A stretch of DNA of 64,000 bases from Pseudidiomarina sediminum DSM 21906 (GCF_000423165.1 NZ_KE383983.1:792376-856375), one strand, 5' to 3'; positions 36,891 to 47,409 are shown, numbered from the stretch's first letter. Notes: generated from the sequence alone by a model not told the origin. Made by a program: numbers and translations.

Positions 36891-36920
36891 AAAAAACGCT
36901 GGCATTTGCCAGCGTTTTTT
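36891..36920. terminator. Bidirectional terminator after the Yip1 gene
   Basis: 14-bp perfect stem (36891-36904, 36907-36920) with core CGCTGGCA and outer A6/T6. It ends the minus-strand Yip1 gene. Confidence 0.9.
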
Positions 36921-36934
36921 GTTCCCGACGTTGT

Positions 36935-37531
36935 TTACGAGTATTGCGGGCCGAAGCCATTTGTCCAGACGATGGCCGACGCCACCATGAGGATCACTAA
37001 TAAAATAAGTCCCGCGGTGACCACCGAGCTGGCGTAAATAAAGCCGCGCTCTTCTGGAATATGCATCAGGATAGGAACGCCCGAGTACAATAGGTACACG
37101 GAGTAAGCAATTCCTGCAATAAACGCCAGTGTGACAAACCACAGTTCTGGGTAGAGCGCCGATACACCCGACATAATGACAGGTGTTGCAGTGTAGGCTG
37201 CAAGTTCCATCGATTGGGTGAAGGTGGGTGAGGCGCCGAAGGTTTTAGCCATCCAGTGAATCAGATAAGCCAAGGCAAATGTAGCTGCCAAAATTCCCGC
37301 ATACATCGTTACTGCGAACAATACTGCGCTAGGTTGGGTCAAGTAGGTCGCTTCGCGCGTACCAATACTCCAACCTAATTGTGTCGATGCGTAGTAGGCC
37401 GCCGCACAGGGGAGCAAAGCGACGATAAGGATATGACTGATTGCAAAAGTCATACTCTCATGACGTTGGTCAATGGTTTTCCATTCTTCCCGAGGGTGTG
37501 CGTACAGTCCCCAAATATGATTCAAAATCAT
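36935..37531 (-). CDS. Yip1 family membrane protein (YohC-like)
   Basis: Inner-membrane protein of 198 residues with five hydrophobic helices. The start MILNHIWGLYAHPREEW and the segment MELAAYTATPVIMSG are typical of Yip1/DUF1282 proteins; function unknown. GAGG lies 7 bases before the ATG. The 202 bases upstream (37532-37733) separate it from the divergent miaE gene and hold AT-rich promoter-like sequence but no clear operator. Confidence 0.82.
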   Translation of the reverse strand: MILNHIWGLYAHPREEWKTIDQRHESMTFAISHILIVALLPCAAAYYASTQLGWSIGTREATYLTQPSAVLFAVTMYAGILAATFALAYLIHWMAKTFGASPTFTQSMELAAYTATPVIMSGVSALYPELWFVTLAFIAGIAYSVYLLYSGVPILMHIPEERGFIYASSVVTAGLILLVILMVASAIVWTNGFGPQYS

Positions 37532-37733
37532 GGTGAACCTCTACTTCTCGTTGTTTTATAGAATATTATTATTGTTGTTAACTAACGCTGATTTTTTAAT
37601 CGACGCACCTTCAATATTGGTCGGATTTTCATCAGTGTCAAGGCTTTTTCGGTAACAATGGCAGGAATTTGCGCGTACAATAGCCGTTCGTTTCATCACT
37701 TCGGTTAAGGTCCTTGAACGGTTCGGTTTTCTC

Positions 37734-38516
37734 ATGAACATGCAAGCAATCAATAAACTCCTCATGCCCATTCGTGGCTTCCTCCATTGCGAAACGCCAG
37801 ATGCTTGGATTGCGGTAGCCAAGCAGCCGCAACACCTCCCAACCTTATTGCGTGATCATATGGTCTGCGAGTTAAAAGCTGCTCAAAGTGCGATGCTGTT
37901 AATTCGCCGTTATGCGGTGGATGATGCCAGTGGTGAAGCTCTATTAAAGTGGCTTGCCCCCTATGAAGATTACACCTATCGGCTGCAAGGTGATTGGCGC
38001 GAGTTAGCTAACTGCAACGGTTTGCGTAAAGCCATGGTGCCGCGTTCGGGGAAACCTTACAGCCAAGAGCTGATCGATAAAATGGTATTGCTGATCAAAG
38101 AAGAGCTGCATCATTTTTATCAGGTGTTGGAAGTGGCCGATGCTCATGGCATTGCCTACGATAAAGTCACCTCAAGCCGCTACGCGAAAGAGTTGTTTCG
38201 TCATGTTCGTACCCATGAGCCTGCGACCTTAATCGATAAATTAATTTGTGGTGCTTATATTGAAGCGCGCTCGTGTGAACGTTTCGCTAAGCTGGCGCCG
38301 CACTTACCTGCCGATATCGGTGAGTTTTATATTTCGTTGCTGCGCTCAGAAGCGCGTCATTATCAAGATTATTTAACCTTGGCGGAAGCCATTGCCGGTG
38401 CGTCTATCGCGGAACGCATTGCATTTTTTGGGGCGCGTGAAGCAGAACTTATCGCAACGGCTGACGATGACTTTAAGTTTCACAGTGGGGTGCCGACGGC
38501 AACGGCTGCTGCATAA
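37734..38516 (+). CDS. miaE: tRNA 2-methylthio-N6-isopentenyladenosine hydroxylase
   Basis: Diiron monooxygenase of 260 residues that hydroxylates the isopentenyl group of ms2i6A37 in tRNA. Ferritin-like helices carry the metal motifs CELKAAQSAM, KEELHHFYQV, CGAYIEARSCERF and RSEARHYQDYL. The start has two nearby ATGs (37734 and 37740) and only a weak ribosome site. Its last 44 bases overlap the 3' end of convergent lpxH. Confidence 0.93.
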   Translation: MNMQAINKLLMPIRGFLHCETPDAWIAVAKQPQHLPTLLRDHMVCELKAAQSAMLLIRRYAVDDASGEALLKWLAPYEDYTYRLQGDWRELANCNGLRKAMVPRSGKPYSQELIDKMVLLIKEELHHFYQVLEVADAHGIAYDKVTSSRYAKELFRHVRTHEPATLIDKLICGAYIEARSCERFAKLAPHLPADIGEFYISLLRSEARHYQDYLTLAEAIAGASIAERIAFFGAREAELIATADDDFKFHSGVPTATAAA

Positions 38517-39228
38517 GATCAACGCCGGCGGCCGTCACTTTTAACATACTGCCTTGCGTGTACCAATCGCCCAGAACAATGCGCGTCGCTTGACTGCCAT
38601 CACTTAAATAATGCTGATGCTCAGCAGGGCGGTGGGTATGGCCGTGGATCATCTGGCGTACTTGATACTGCTCGAAGTAATTGACCACCGTGTGGTCGTT
38701 GGCGTCCATGATCGCTAACTCTGCTTCGCTCAATGGTTGTTGTGTTTTACTGGTCTGGCGCAGTTTGTTTGCGATCCGCATGCGGGTGCGTAGCGGTAGG
38801 CTCAGGAGCAGTTTCATGACCCAAGGTTTGCGAATACGGCGGCGAAATTTTTGGTAACTATGGTCATCAGTACAGAGTAAGTCACCGTGTAAAATAAGCG
38901 TCTCACTACCGTAGAGATTGATCACCGTCGGATCATCCAGCAAGGTCATTCCGGTGCGCTCGGCAAAGGTTTTGCCAATGAGAAAGTCACGATTACCAGC
39001 GACAAAATAGGTGGGCACACCGCTATCGGTGTAGCGGCGCAGTTCGGCTTGAACTTGCGCCGCAAAGGCACTGGTATCGTCATCACCAATCCAGGCATCA
39101 AACAAGTCACCGAGAATATACAACGCATCAGCGTTGCGGGCCTGCTCGCGCAAAAAGTCAAAAAACAAGTGCGCTATGTCAGGCCGCGCTGGACTGAGAT
39201 GAAGATCAGAGATAAACCAAGTTGCCAT
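38473..39228 (-). CDS. lpxH: UDP-2,3-diacylglucosamine diphosphatase
   Basis: Cleaves UDP-2,3-diacylglucosamine to lipid X in lipid A synthesis at the inner membrane. The 251-residue protein has all metal ligands of the family at the E. coli positions: Asp8 and His10 (SDLHLS), Asp41 (GDLFDAW), Asn79 (GNRD), His114 (HGD), His195 and His197 (GHTHRP). It follows ppiB by 14 bases without a strong ribosome site, so coupling is likely. Confidence 0.95.
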   Translation of the reverse strand: MATWFISDLHLSPARPDIAHLFFDFLREQARNADALYILGDLFDAWIGDDDTSAFAAQVQAELRRYTDSGVPTYFVAGNRDFLIGKTFAERTGMTLLDDPTVINLYGSETLILHGDLLCTDDHSYQKFRRRIRKPWVMKLLLSLPLRTRMRIANKLRQTSKTQQPLSEAELAIMDANDHTVVNYFEQYQVRQMIHGHTHRPAEHQHYLSDGSQATRIVLGDWYTQGSMLKVTAAGVDLMQQPLPSAPHCET

Positions 39229-39242
39229 AGGTTGGGGAGCGC

Positions 39243-39743
39243 TTATTCGCCGTCAACCGTTGCTTTTTCGATGATCACGTCATCTTTTGGTACGTCTTGG
39301 TGGAAACCTGCGTGCGTGGTGTACACCTGTGCGATTTCATCAACAATTTCGATGCCTTCGATCACTTTACCGAAGACACAGTAGCCCCAGCCGCCCATGC
39401 TTTCGTTTTTGAAGTTCAAGAAGTCGTTGTCGGCCACGTTAATAAAGAACTGGCTGGTTGCAGAATGCGGGTCTTGCGTACGCGCCATGGCGATCGTGCC
39501 TTTGTCATTTTTCAGACCATTGTTGGCTTCGTTTTCAATCGCTGCATGTGGGGTTTTTTGCACCATTTCAAGGTTAAAACCACCACCTTGGATCATGAAA
39601 CCTTTAATCACACGGTGGAACAAGGTGTTCTCGTAGAAACCTTCGCGCACGTAGCGGACAAAGTTTTCAACAGTTTTTGGTGCTTCTTCTGCGAATAGCT
39701 CAAGTTTGATTGCGCCGTGATTGGTATGCAACGTTACCTGCAT
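39243..39743 (-). CDS. ppiB: Peptidyl-prolyl cis-trans isomerase B (cyclophilin)
   Basis: Cytoplasmic cyclophilin of 166 residues without a signal peptide. The catalytic region [15 protein letters not shown], the ATSQFFIN strand and the [17 protein letters not shown] end are typical. GGAG lies 9 bases before the ATG. It is divergent from cysS, as in E. coli, and precedes lpxH. Confidence 0.94.
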   Translation of the reverse strand: MQVTLHTNHGAIKLELFAEEAPKTVENFVRYVREGFYENTLFHRVIKGFMIQGGGFNLEMVQKTPHAAIENEANNGLKNDKGTIAMARTQDPHSATSQFFINVADNDFLNFKNESMGGWGYCVFGKVIEGIEIVDEIAQVYTTHAGFHQDVPKDDVIIEKATVDGE

Positions 39744-39879
39744 GGGACGAACTCCATTGATGATTAAACAAAAAGTGATTCATTAAAATGTTGCGACAGT
39801 TTAGCACTGTTTGTGAGAAGGCTACAGCATGCGGTATCATATTCGGCTCATGAAACTAGAGTTTGGAGTCGTAAATCGC

Positions 39880-41259
39880 ATGTTAAGCATTTTTGATACT
39901 TTGCGCCGCCGCAAGGATGAATTTAAACCGATCACCCCAGGTGAGGTGAAACTGTATGTTTGTGGCGTGACGATTTACGACTACTGTCATATCGGCCATG
40001 CCCGTACCTATGTTGCCTTTGATGTGGTGGTGCGCTATCTGCGCGCAAAAGGTTATAAGGTGACCTACGTACGTAACATTACCGACGTGGATGACAAGAT
40101 TATCCGTCGCGCTAACGAGAATAACGAAGCTATTGATGCAGTGACCGCGCGTTTCACGCAAGCCATGCACGATGATTTTGATGCGTTGAACCTGCTGCGG
40201 CCTGACGTTGAACCGACCGTGACCGGCCATATGGGTGACATTATTACCATGATTGAAACCCTTGTTGCACGAGGCCACGCCTACGTTGCTGGTGACGGTG
40301 ATGTGCTTTTTGATGTCAGCACCTTTAAAGATTATGGTCAATTGAGTCGCCAAAACCTTGAGCAACTGCAAGCTGGAGCCCGTGTTGATGTGGCACAAAA
40401 TAAAGCAGACCCGCTCGATTTTGTGTTGTGGAAACGTGCCAAAGCCGGTGAACCAAGCTGGCCATCGCCTTGGGGCGAGGGACGTCCGGGTTGGCATATT
40501 GAGTGCTCGGCAATGAACAAGCGTCACTTAGGTGAGCACTTCGACATTCACGGTGGTGGCTCAGATTTGATTTTCCCACACCATGAAAATGAAGTGGCAC
40601 AAAGCTGCTGTGCGAACGACCATCAGTATGTCAATTACTGGATGCATAGCGGGATGGTGCAAGTCGATGCGGTGAAGATGTCGAAGTCACTTGGTAATTT
40701 CTTCACCATTCGTGATGTCCTCGCCGAGTATGACGCTGAAAGCGTGCGTTATTTCTTGGTCTCGAGCCATTACCGTTCACAGCTAAACTATTCAAAAGAC
40801 AATCTTGATCAAGCGCGTGCCGGTCTTGAACGTCTCTATACGGCCCTGCGCGATGTGCCTGTGGCAGCGTTTGATGCGGAAGTAGCAGCACCTTATGTGA
40901 AGCGCTTTGAAGCTGCTATGGACGATGACTTTAACGTGCCTGAAGCCTTGCCTGTATTGTTCGACTTAGTGCGTGATATTCATCGGGCGGAAAGTCCCGA
41001 GAGCGCTGCGCTGCATGGCGCTACCTTGCGCCATCTAGGCGATGTGTTAGGCTTGCTGCAACAAGACCCGCAGGCCTTTTTACAAGGCGGTGTTGCAGCA
41101 GGTGATGATGTGGCGGTCATTGAGGCCTTGATCGAGAAACGTAATACAGCCCGTGCCAATAAAGATTGGGCGAGCGCAGACGCCGCCCGTGATGAGCTCA
41201 CGGCAATGGGTATTGAGTTAGAAGATGGCGCCCAAGGAACACGCTGGCGCCGCATCTAA
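39880..41259 (+). CDS. cysS: Cysteinyl-tRNA synthetase
   Basis: Class I synthetase of 459 residues that charges tRNA-Cys. HIGH is at residues 37-40 (CHIGHAR) and KMSKS at 266-270. Zinc ligands Cys28, Cys209, His234 and Glu238 are present. The ATG at 39880 gives [17 protein letters not shown], the family start; a frame from 39829 adds 17 unrelated residues. GGAG lies 11 bases upstream. Confidence 0.97.
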   Translation: MLSIFDTLRRRKDEFKPITPGEVKLYVCGVTIYDYCHIGHARTYVAFDVVVRYLRAKGYKVTYVRNITDVDDKIIRRANENNEAIDAVTARFTQAMHDDFDALNLLRPDVEPTVTGHMGDIITMIETLVARGHAYVAGDGDVLFDVSTFKDYGQLSRQNLEQLQAGARVDVAQNKADPLDFVLWKRAKAGEPSWPSPWGEGRPGWHIECSAMNKRHLGEHFDIHGGGSDLIFPHHENEVAQSCCANDHQYVNYWMHSGMVQVDAVKMSKSLGNFFTIRDVLAEYDAESVRYFLVSSHYRSQLNYSKDNLDQARAGLERLYTALRDVPVAAFDAEVAAPYVKRFEAAMDDDFNVPEALPVLFDLVRDIHRAESPESAALHGATLRHLGDVLGLLQQDPQAFLQGGVAAGDDVAVIEALIEKRNTARANKDWASADAARDELTAMGIELEDGAQGTRWRRI

Positions 41260-41281
41260 GCAAACGACAACGAGGAGTATG

Positions 41282-42817
41282 ATGGCTATGGCCTTTCCAA
41301 CAGTTGAAGTAGTAGAGCATTACAATGCTGCACAGGGTGACTATGATGCAGTGATTTTGGTCGGCGATTTTGCGCAGTCCCTACCGGAAGAATTCGCCGA
41401 TTATGTGGCCAGCGCACAGAGCTATGATCAGCGCGTCGGACAACAACCGTTGTTGCTTGCCGCCGATGTTTTGGGCGGTCGTCTGATCACTGCACCGACA
41501 GGTCCATTGAGCCGTGACTATGATGACGTGCGAGCCTTTGCTGACGCTGCTGGCGCTGGCGCACGTATTGCAGCCGAAGCGGGCGTGAAGCAACCGCTAT
41601 TGGTGGTGTTTGGCGTGCCTGACGATGCGCGTTATGGGCAAGCCGAAGCCGTTGCGTATTGGGGGCTTTGTCAGGCCTTGTATCAGCCGCTAGAAGCACG
41701 TGAAGCACTCGGCGAAGAGACGGTGGAAACCATCACTCAAGTCGGTGTGGTGGGCACCTTAGATGCGCAATGGTTAATGGCCGTGGAAGCGGGTAAACGC
41801 GTTGCCCGTGACCTCTGTGGTACCGAACCTGAGCGGATGGCGCCACCACGCTTTGCGGAATATTGTCAGCAGGCCTTTGCGCATACCGCTGTTAAAGTAA
41901 CGGTGATTGATGATATTCAACAATTGCAGCACGAATATCCGTTGCTGATGGCGGTAGGGCGCGCTTCGCTGAGTGTAGAACGTCATTGGCCGTGTGTGGT
42001 GCGTCTTGAGTATCAAGCACCAGCAGCAGAGCAAACCTTAATGTTTGCCGGTAAAGGCATTGTGTTTGATACCGGTGGTGCGGATCTCAAAACTGGCGGT
42101 CACATGGCCGGTATGAGCCGTGACAAAGGTGGTGCGGCTGGCGTTGCTGGCTTTATGAAAACTGTGGCTGAAATGCGTCCAGAAACAGTGAGTGTCGTTG
42201 CTGAATTAGGTGTCGTGCGTAACAGTATTGGTGCTGAAGCTTTTGTTTCTGACGAAATTATTCAAGCGCACAGTGGTGTGCGGGTGCGTATCGGCAATAC
42301 CGATGCTGAAGGACGCTTGGTGTTAGCTGACTTATTGTCGCATTTGCGTGTGCAGGCGGGTAATTACCCGCGTCCACAGTTGTACAGTGTCGCGACCCTC
42401 ACTGGACATGCTGCAATTGCCAAAGGTCCTTATACCGCTTTGGTGCCAAATGGACCGGCGCGAGCGCAAGGGATTCATGATCTGTTGTGGGAAGCGGGTG
42501 AAGTGTACGGAGATCCGAGTGAAGTCAGTTGGTCACGCCGTGAAGATTTTCGTTTCGTGGCACCACGCACGAAAGCCGATGACGTGCTGTCGAGCAACAA
42601 TGGTCCTTCGGTGAGCACTGCGCGTGGCCATCAGTTCCCAATGGCGTTCTTAACTATTGCTGCGGGACTCGATAATTACGGTAATGACAGTGATCATCCG
42701 TTGCCGTATGTGCACGTTGATATCGCTGGTAGCGGCGTTGAAGGCGGTGACTGGCAGCACGGTAAACCAAGTGCTGCACCGGTAACAAGCTTCGCCGGTG
42801 CATACTTGCATAAGTAA
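41282..42817 (+). CDS. M17 leucyl aminopeptidase family protein
   Basis: Cytosolic two-metal aminopeptidase of about 511 residues. The metal and catalytic signature is clear: GKGIVFDTGGADLKTGG, SRDKGGAAGVAGF and NTDAEGRLVLADLL. The usual DMCGAA is DKGGAA here, as in the subgroup of M17 proteins separate from PepA. ATGs at 41279, 41282 and 41288 are possible; GAGGAG at 41272-41277 favours 41282 or 41288. A shared terminator follows. Confidence 0.88.
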   Translation: MAMAFPTVEVVEHYNAAQGDYDAVILVGDFAQSLPEEFADYVASAQSYDQRVGQQPLLLAADVLGGRLITAPTGPLSRDYDDVRAFADAAGAGARIAAEAGVKQPLLVVFGVPDDARYGQAEAVAYWGLCQALYQPLEAREALGEETVETITQVGVVGTLDAQWLMAVEAGKRVARDLCGTEPERMAPPRFAEYCQQAFAHTAVKVTVIDDIQQLQHEYPLLMAVGRASLSVERHWPCVVRLEYQAPAAEQTLMFAGKGIVFDTGGADLKTGGHMAGMSRDKGGAAGVAGFMKTVAEMRPETVSVVAELGVVRNSIGAEAFVSDEIIQAHSGVRVRIGNTDAEGRLVLADLLSHLRVQAGNYPRPQLYSVATLTGHAAIAKGPYTALVPNGPARAQGIHDLLWEAGEVYGDPSEVSWSRREDFRFVAPRTKADDVLSSNNGPSVSTARGHQFPMAFLTIAAGLDNYGNDSDHPLPYVHVDIAGSGVEGGDWQHGKPSAAPVTSFAGAYLHK

Positions 42818-42837
42818 AGCGTACACGAAAGTTAAAA

Positions 42838-42861
42838 AAACGCCGGATTATTCCGGCGTTT
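42838..42861 (-). terminator. Terminator of the thioesterase gene
   Basis: Ten-base stem (AAACGCCGGA/TCCGGCGTTT) with a short loop; on the minus strand it runs into a T run. The TAA of the minus-strand thioesterase gene (42848-42850) lies in the loop. It may also slow transcripts of the M17 gene. Confidence 0.8.
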
Positions 42862-43246
42862 CTAATTTCAAATCTTCGAGTTCAGCTTGGGTTTTGCCGT
42901 GTGGCTCTGGTGTGCGTGTGGCTGGGTCAATGTGAACAAAGACAATATCATCGGCGACACAGATATTTTGCTTGGTTTGCTTGTTGCGTACCACACAGGT
43001 GACCGTCAATGAAGTACGGCCGACTTTCTTAACGCCCAGACCAAATTCAACCACATCGCCTTGATACGCTGAGGTTTCAAAGCTGATAGCGCCAATGTGT
43101 TTGGTGACCAAGCTTTTTGCATCTAACTGGCAAGCCGCGTAGATATAAGCCTCTTCATCGATCCATTCGAGAATACGTCCACCAAAAAGTGAACCGGCAA
43201 AGTTAAGATCGTTGGGCATGACCAAACGGCGTGATAAAAAGCGCAT
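42848..43246 (-). CDS. Acyl-CoA thioesterase (YciA-like hotdog fold)
   Basis: Cytoplasmic hydrolase of 132 residues that frees CoA from acyl-CoA. The hotdog signature MPNDLNFAGSLFGGRILEWID holds the conserved Asn and Gly-Gly turn. The family often has a catalytic Asp near this helix (WIDEEA here). GAGGAG lies 9 bases before the ATG. It is followed in the same direction by nothing, and preceded by the S9 peptidase gene pointing the same way 41 bases upstream of it on the other side of its promoter. Confidence 0.85.
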   Translation of the reverse strand: MRFLSRRLVMPNDLNFAGSLFGGRILEWIDEEAYIYAACQLDAKSLVTKHIGAISFETSAYQGDVVEFGLGVKKVGRTSLTVTCVVRNKQTKQNICVADDIVFVHIDPATRTPEPHGKTQAELEDLKLETPE

Positions 43247-43287
43247 CAGCGTTACTCCTCGCGTTGTGTTGATGCGCTTAGTATATC

Positions 43288-45534
43288 TTATTGTAAGTGG
43301 CGGGCAAAAAAGTCTGCGATAAGGTTATAGCGATGAATCGAGGTTTCACGTCCACGCAAAGCATGTTGTTTGCCAGGGTAAGCCATCAGCTCGAACGGGA
43401 TCATCGCTTGTTGCAGGGCATAACTTAGTTTCGCCGTATGGGTGTAGAGGACGTTGTCATCAGCCATGCCATGATAAATCAACAGAGGCTGCTGCAGTTG
43501 CTCAGCATAGGTAAGTACATCGGCCGCTTGATAGCCCAACGGATTCTCTTGTGGCGTGCCCATATAGCGTTCTGTGTAATGGGTGTCATAGAGCCGCCAA
43601 TCGGTGACTGGCGCACCTGCGACTGCGGCATGAAAGTGCTCAGGATGACGCATCACTAAGTGTAACGCCATGTAGCCTCCATAGCTGTGACCAAATACCC
43701 CAATGCGCGCATCGTCAACAAAAGGCTGGGTGCGCAAGAAGTTGACGCCAGCCACTTGGTCGGCAACTTCAGCCTGGGCCAAGTTCCGATGAATGGCCTG
43801 TTCGAATTGCTTGCCGCGATTGCCGCTGCCACGGTTATCGAGCTGAAACACGACATAGCCTTGTTGGGCTAAATATTGCGAGAAGTAATCTCCCCAGCTG
43901 TTGGTGACGCGCTGTGCCCGAGGGCCGCCATAGACCATAACGATGACTGGGTACTGTTGGTTATCTGCCATCAAAGGTGGCGTGGTCAGTTTGTAGTACA
44001 GGGTTTGATCATCCGCCGCGGTTAAGGTGCCAAAGGTTGGGTACGACCAATTCGCAAGATAAGGCGCTAACGGATGGCTGGCGTTGATGCTGTTTTCGTG
44101 TAACCAAGCAATCCGCTCGCCGGTCGGGCCATGCAGGCTTACTTGCGGCGGCTGCGTGCTGCTAGAAAAGTCATCAATATAACTGCGATAGTTGGGGGCG
44201 AACTGAATGCTATGCATGCCTTCGCGTTGGCTCACTTGCGTGGGTTGACTTGGGGTGGTGGTGGTCATACTCAAACGGTACAGGTGGCGCTCAAGTGGCG
44301 ATGCTTTACGGGCAGTGAAATAAACAAACCCCGTGGTGTCATCGACCGCGGCAATACGGTCGACCATCCAGTCACCGCTGGTCAGTTGGCGAATCAAACT
44401 ACCGTCGGTGCGATACAGGTACAAATGCTTGTAGCCGCTGCGTTCTGAGGCCCAAATAAAATGGCGAGCATCTTCAAGAAAGACAAGATCATCGTGCAAG
44501 TTCACCCAAGTGCTACTGGTTTCTTGGACCACTTCTGTAACCTCGTCACCTTCGCGTGATTGCAAGTAAAGCGTAAGGCTGCGCTGATCACGCGGCTGCC
44601 ATTGATAACTGACGCGAGAGCTGTCAGGAAGCCATTTGACCCGCGCGAGATAGCCTTCAGCATGACGTTTGGGCAAATTAAGCCAAGTGGTCGTGCCACT
44701 ACTGCGTTGCCATAACCCTAAATCGACGAGCGCATTGGCGGTACCTGTGTATGGGTAGCGTTGTGAAACCACCTCAGTGCGATCGGCATAGACGTCGGTA
44801 CGCGTTTGAATCGCGACCGGGGAGGTATCCACCCGAGTATAGGCGATGGTCGCCTCATCAGGGCTCCACCAATAGCCCGTCATCCGCTTCATTTCCTCTT
44901 GGGCCACGAACTCTGCGACCCCAAAGTGTTCCGTTGCCGACGCTTCGGCGCTGACTTGGGTAATGCTGTTGTCGCTAAGGTTGAAAACGAACAGAGTGTT
45001 TTGGTGAATATAGCTGACGAAGTTTCCTTGCGGTGAAAAACGCGCATCGGTCACGCTCGTGGCATTTAGGTTTAACTTGCGCGTCTGTTGGTCAGCGACG
45101 TTAACTAAAAAAAGCTCTCCTGCCAACGGAATCAGCAATTGTTGACCATCATTCGACCATTGGTAGTCAACAATGCCCGCGGCACGGATACGCAAACGCT
45201 CACGGCGGGCGCGCTCTGCAGCGGACATCTCGCTAGGGTCAGCGACTAAGTCACTAGCTGCAAGCCACAGGCGATGCTCTTGTTGACGAACGTCGTAGAC
45301 CCATAAATCATAAATGTTCGGATGCGCGGTGCTGCCTTTAAGGTAGGTCAGTAAGTGACCATCCGGCGAGAAGCGTGGCTGACGTGGCGCCGATGTGGTT
45401 AAGTCAGGCGCAGAAAAGATACGTTCAATGGTCAATGGCGACGCGGCAAAGTCTTCTGCCTGCTGGGTCGCTTGGGCGTTGGCCGTTGCTGTTAAGCATG
45501 CGCCTATCATTAATAGTACGAGAAACGCTCGCAT
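43288..45534 (-). CDS. Dipeptidyl peptidase IV-like S9 peptidase
   Basis: Exported serine peptidase of 748 residues that removes Xaa-Pro dipeptides. It has a Sec signal peptide (MRAFLVLLMIGACLTATANA), an eight-bladed propeller domain (about 35-480) with the Glu motif region VAQEEMKRMTGYWWSPD, and a C-terminal hydrolase with Ser617 (GHSYGGYM), Asp692 and His724. The double-Glu substrate clamp is present as QEEM. AAGGAAG lies 5 bases before the ATG. Confidence 0.9.
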   Translation of the reverse strand: MRAFLVLLMIGACLTATANAQATQQAEDFAASPLTIERIFSAPDLTTSAPRQPRFSPDGHLLTYLKGSTAHPNIYDLWVYDVRQQEHRLWLAASDLVADPSEMSAAERARRERLRIRAAGIVDYQWSNDGQQLLIPLAGELFLVNVADQQTRKLNLNATSVTDARFSPQGNFVSYIHQNTLFVFNLSDNSITQVSAEASATEHFGVAEFVAQEEMKRMTGYWWSPDEATIAYTRVDTSPVAIQTRTDVYADRTEVVSQRYPYTGTANALVDLGLWQRSSGTTTWLNLPKRHAEGYLARVKWLPDSSRVSYQWQPRDQRSLTLYLQSREGDEVTEVVQETSSTWVNLHDDLVFLEDARHFIWASERSGYKHLYLYRTDGSLIRQLTSGDWMVDRIAAVDDTTGFVYFTARKASPLERHLYRLSMTTTTPSQPTQVSQREGMHSIQFAPNYRSYIDDFSSSTQPPQVSLHGPTGERIAWLHENSINASHPLAPYLANWSYPTFGTLTAADDQTLYYKLTTPPLMADNQQYPVIVMVYGGPRAQRVTNSWGDYFSQYLAQQGYVVFQLDNRGSGNRGKQFEQAIHRNLAQAEVADQVAGVNFLRTQPFVDDARIGVFGHSYGGYMALHLVMRHPEHFHAAVAGAPVTDWRLYDTHYTERYMGTPQENPLGYQAADVLTYAEQLQQPLLIYHGMADDNVLYTHTAKLSYALQQAMIPFELMAYPGKQHALRGRETSIHRYNLIADFFARHLQ

Positions 45535-45714
45535 AGTTGCTTCCTTGAAATCAAAGCACTGAATTTAGTCCTAGTGTACCAAAGCCACCGGCAGGCTCTA
45601 AGAGGTTACGATAAGTCGCGTGCGGATTGCGCTAGAATTCGCTGAACTACTTCTGCTTTGGCCTGAGCTTGGGTAAACTGCTTCCTTTGCATTACAAAAC
45701 AAATAGGAAGCAGA

Positions 45715-47355
45715 ATGCGGATTCAAACACTCGTTGGTGCGTTAGCACTGTCCACCCTTATGGTCGCTTGCGGTGAGCAAACAGCTCCAGCGCAAGCTGC
45801 ACAACCGGCGCTCACGGCAGATGCCAATACCTTGCAATCACATCTTGAATTTTTGGCGAGCGATGCTCTCGAAGGGCGTGATACTGGCAGCCGCGGTCAT
45901 GAAATTGCGGCACAGTATATTGCCGCTAAGTTCAAAGCGCTGGGCTTAGAGCCCGCTGGCGACGACGGTACTTACTATCAGCGGGTTGGCTTTCGTCGTA
46001 GCACCTTAAAAGAAGGCAGTGCGGCCTTCGCTATTCACACTGGCGAGTCCACCGTTGAGCTCGCTTACGGTGACGCCTTTTTAACTGGGCCAAGCGCTTA
46101 TGCTGCAACCAACGAAGTGACCGCTCCGGTGGTCTTCGTGGGCTACGGTTTGGTGTCGGATGAGTTTGGGCTCAACGATTACGCTAATGTGGATGTGGAC
46201 GGTAAAATTGTGGTTATGGTGAGTGGCCGTCCTGAATCCTTGCCAAGTGAAGAGGGCGCGCATTTAAATAGCAGCAAAACACGTTTTGCAGCAGAACGCG
46301 GCGCGGTCGGCATTATCACCTTGCACACCCCTGCACGTGAAGAAGTTCGCCCGTTTAAAGTGAGTGCGATGTATCAACGGGCACCAAGTGTGACCTGGTT
46401 AAACCCCGAGGGCGAACCTAACGTCGCCTATAAAAACATTCAAGGTGCTGCCTACCTTGATTATCGCGCGGCTGAGCCGCTATTCAGCAACGCCGCGATT
46501 CGCATGGACGATGTGTTTGCACAGCTTGAAAAAGGTGATCAGCCTAAGCCATTTGAATTGAACGTTTCGGTCACCTTAAAGCGCGCTTCTGAGCACGAAG
46601 AGATTTCTAGCCCGAATGTCGCGGCAATTTTACCGGGTTCAGATCCTGAATTGAAAAATGAATATGTGTTGTATACCGCCCACTCAGATCACATTGGTAT
46701 GACGCAAGATTTAAGCCAAGACGATCACATCAACAACGGTGCGATGGACAACGCCAGTGGCGTTAGTGTTATGCTTGAAACCGCGAGGATGTTTACTGAA
46801 GCGGCAGAGCGTCCGAAGCGTTCGATTTTGTTTTTGTCGATTACTGCAGAAGAGCGTGGCCTGTTGGGTGCAGATTACTTTGCACATTATCCGACCGTCC
46901 CCTTACAGAGCATTGTCGCTAACGTGAACCTAGATATGCCGGTGTTGCTCTATGACTTTGCTGACGTTATTGCCTTTGGTTCAACGCATTCAACCTTGGG
47001 TGAAACTGTTGCCGCAGCTGCGGGTAAATTTGATATTGCGCTAAGCGATGATCCTATGCCTGAACAAGCAATTTTTACCCGTTCGGATCACTATCCGTTT
47101 GTGAAAAAAGGTGTGCCAGCGGTGTTCTTGATGACGGGTTTCACCGCCAAGAATGAAGATGAGGATGGTGGTAAAATTTGGGGGGAGTTTTTCGCCGAGC
47201 ATTATCACCGTCCAAGTGATGCGCCAACCTTGCCCATTAACTATGAGGCGGGTGTTGTATTTACCAACATCAACTTTGAGATTGGTCAAGCCATTGCCAA
47301 TGACGCCGAGCGGCCACGTTGGTTACCAGACTCGTTCTTTGCCAACCTCGATTAA
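45715..47355 (+). CDS. M28 family zinc metallopeptidase, lipoprotein
   Basis: Exported aminopeptidase of 546 residues with lipobox MVACGEQ. A PA-type domain (about 110-260) interrupts the peptidase. Two-zinc motifs are visible as AHSDHIG, NNGAMDNASG, TAEERGLLGADYF, and the late RSDHYPF. The first residues of the mature chain resemble the start of the M28 core (LQSHLEFLASDALEGRDTGS region). AGGAAG lies before the ATG. It is divergent from the S9 gene, with 180 bases between them. Confidence 0.9.
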   Translation: MRIQTLVGALALSTLMVACGEQTAPAQAAQPALTADANTLQSHLEFLASDALEGRDTGSRGHEIAAQYIAAKFKALGLEPAGDDGTYYQRVGFRRSTLKEGSAAFAIHTGESTVELAYGDAFLTGPSAYAATNEVTAPVVFVGYGLVSDEFGLNDYANVDVDGKIVVMVSGRPESLPSEEGAHLNSSKTRFAAERGAVGIITLHTPAREEVRPFKVSAMYQRAPSVTWLNPEGEPNVAYKNIQGAAYLDYRAAEPLFSNAAIRMDDVFAQLEKGDQPKPFELNVSVTLKRASEHEEISSPNVAAILPGSDPELKNEYVLYTAHSDHIGMTQDLSQDDHINNGAMDNASGVSVMLETARMFTEAAERPKRSILFLSITAEERGLLGADYFAHYPTVPLQSIVANVNLDMPVLLYDFADVIAFGSTHSTLGETVAAAAGKFDIALSDDPMPEQAIFTRSDHYPFVKKGVPAVFLMTGFTAKNEDEDGGKIWGEFFAEHYHRPSDAPTLPINYEAGVVFTNINFEIGQAIANDAERPRWLPDSFFANLD

Positions 47356-47370
47356 GCGTTATGCAAGTAT

Positions 47371-47402
47371 AAAAAAACAGCGCCAAGGCGCTGTTTTTTT
47401 TT
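47371..47402. terminator. Bidirectional terminator between two peptidase genes
   Basis: CAGCGCC/GGCGCTG stem with AA loop, flanked by A7 and T9. It lies between the convergent M28 and zinc metalloprotease genes and suits both. Confidence 0.93.
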
Positions 47403-47409
47403 GGACGTG

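Noticed and set aside
39883..40527. Open frame antisense to cysS (214 codons)
   Set aside because: It lies wholly within cysS, whose aligned motifs leave no doubt about the coding strand.
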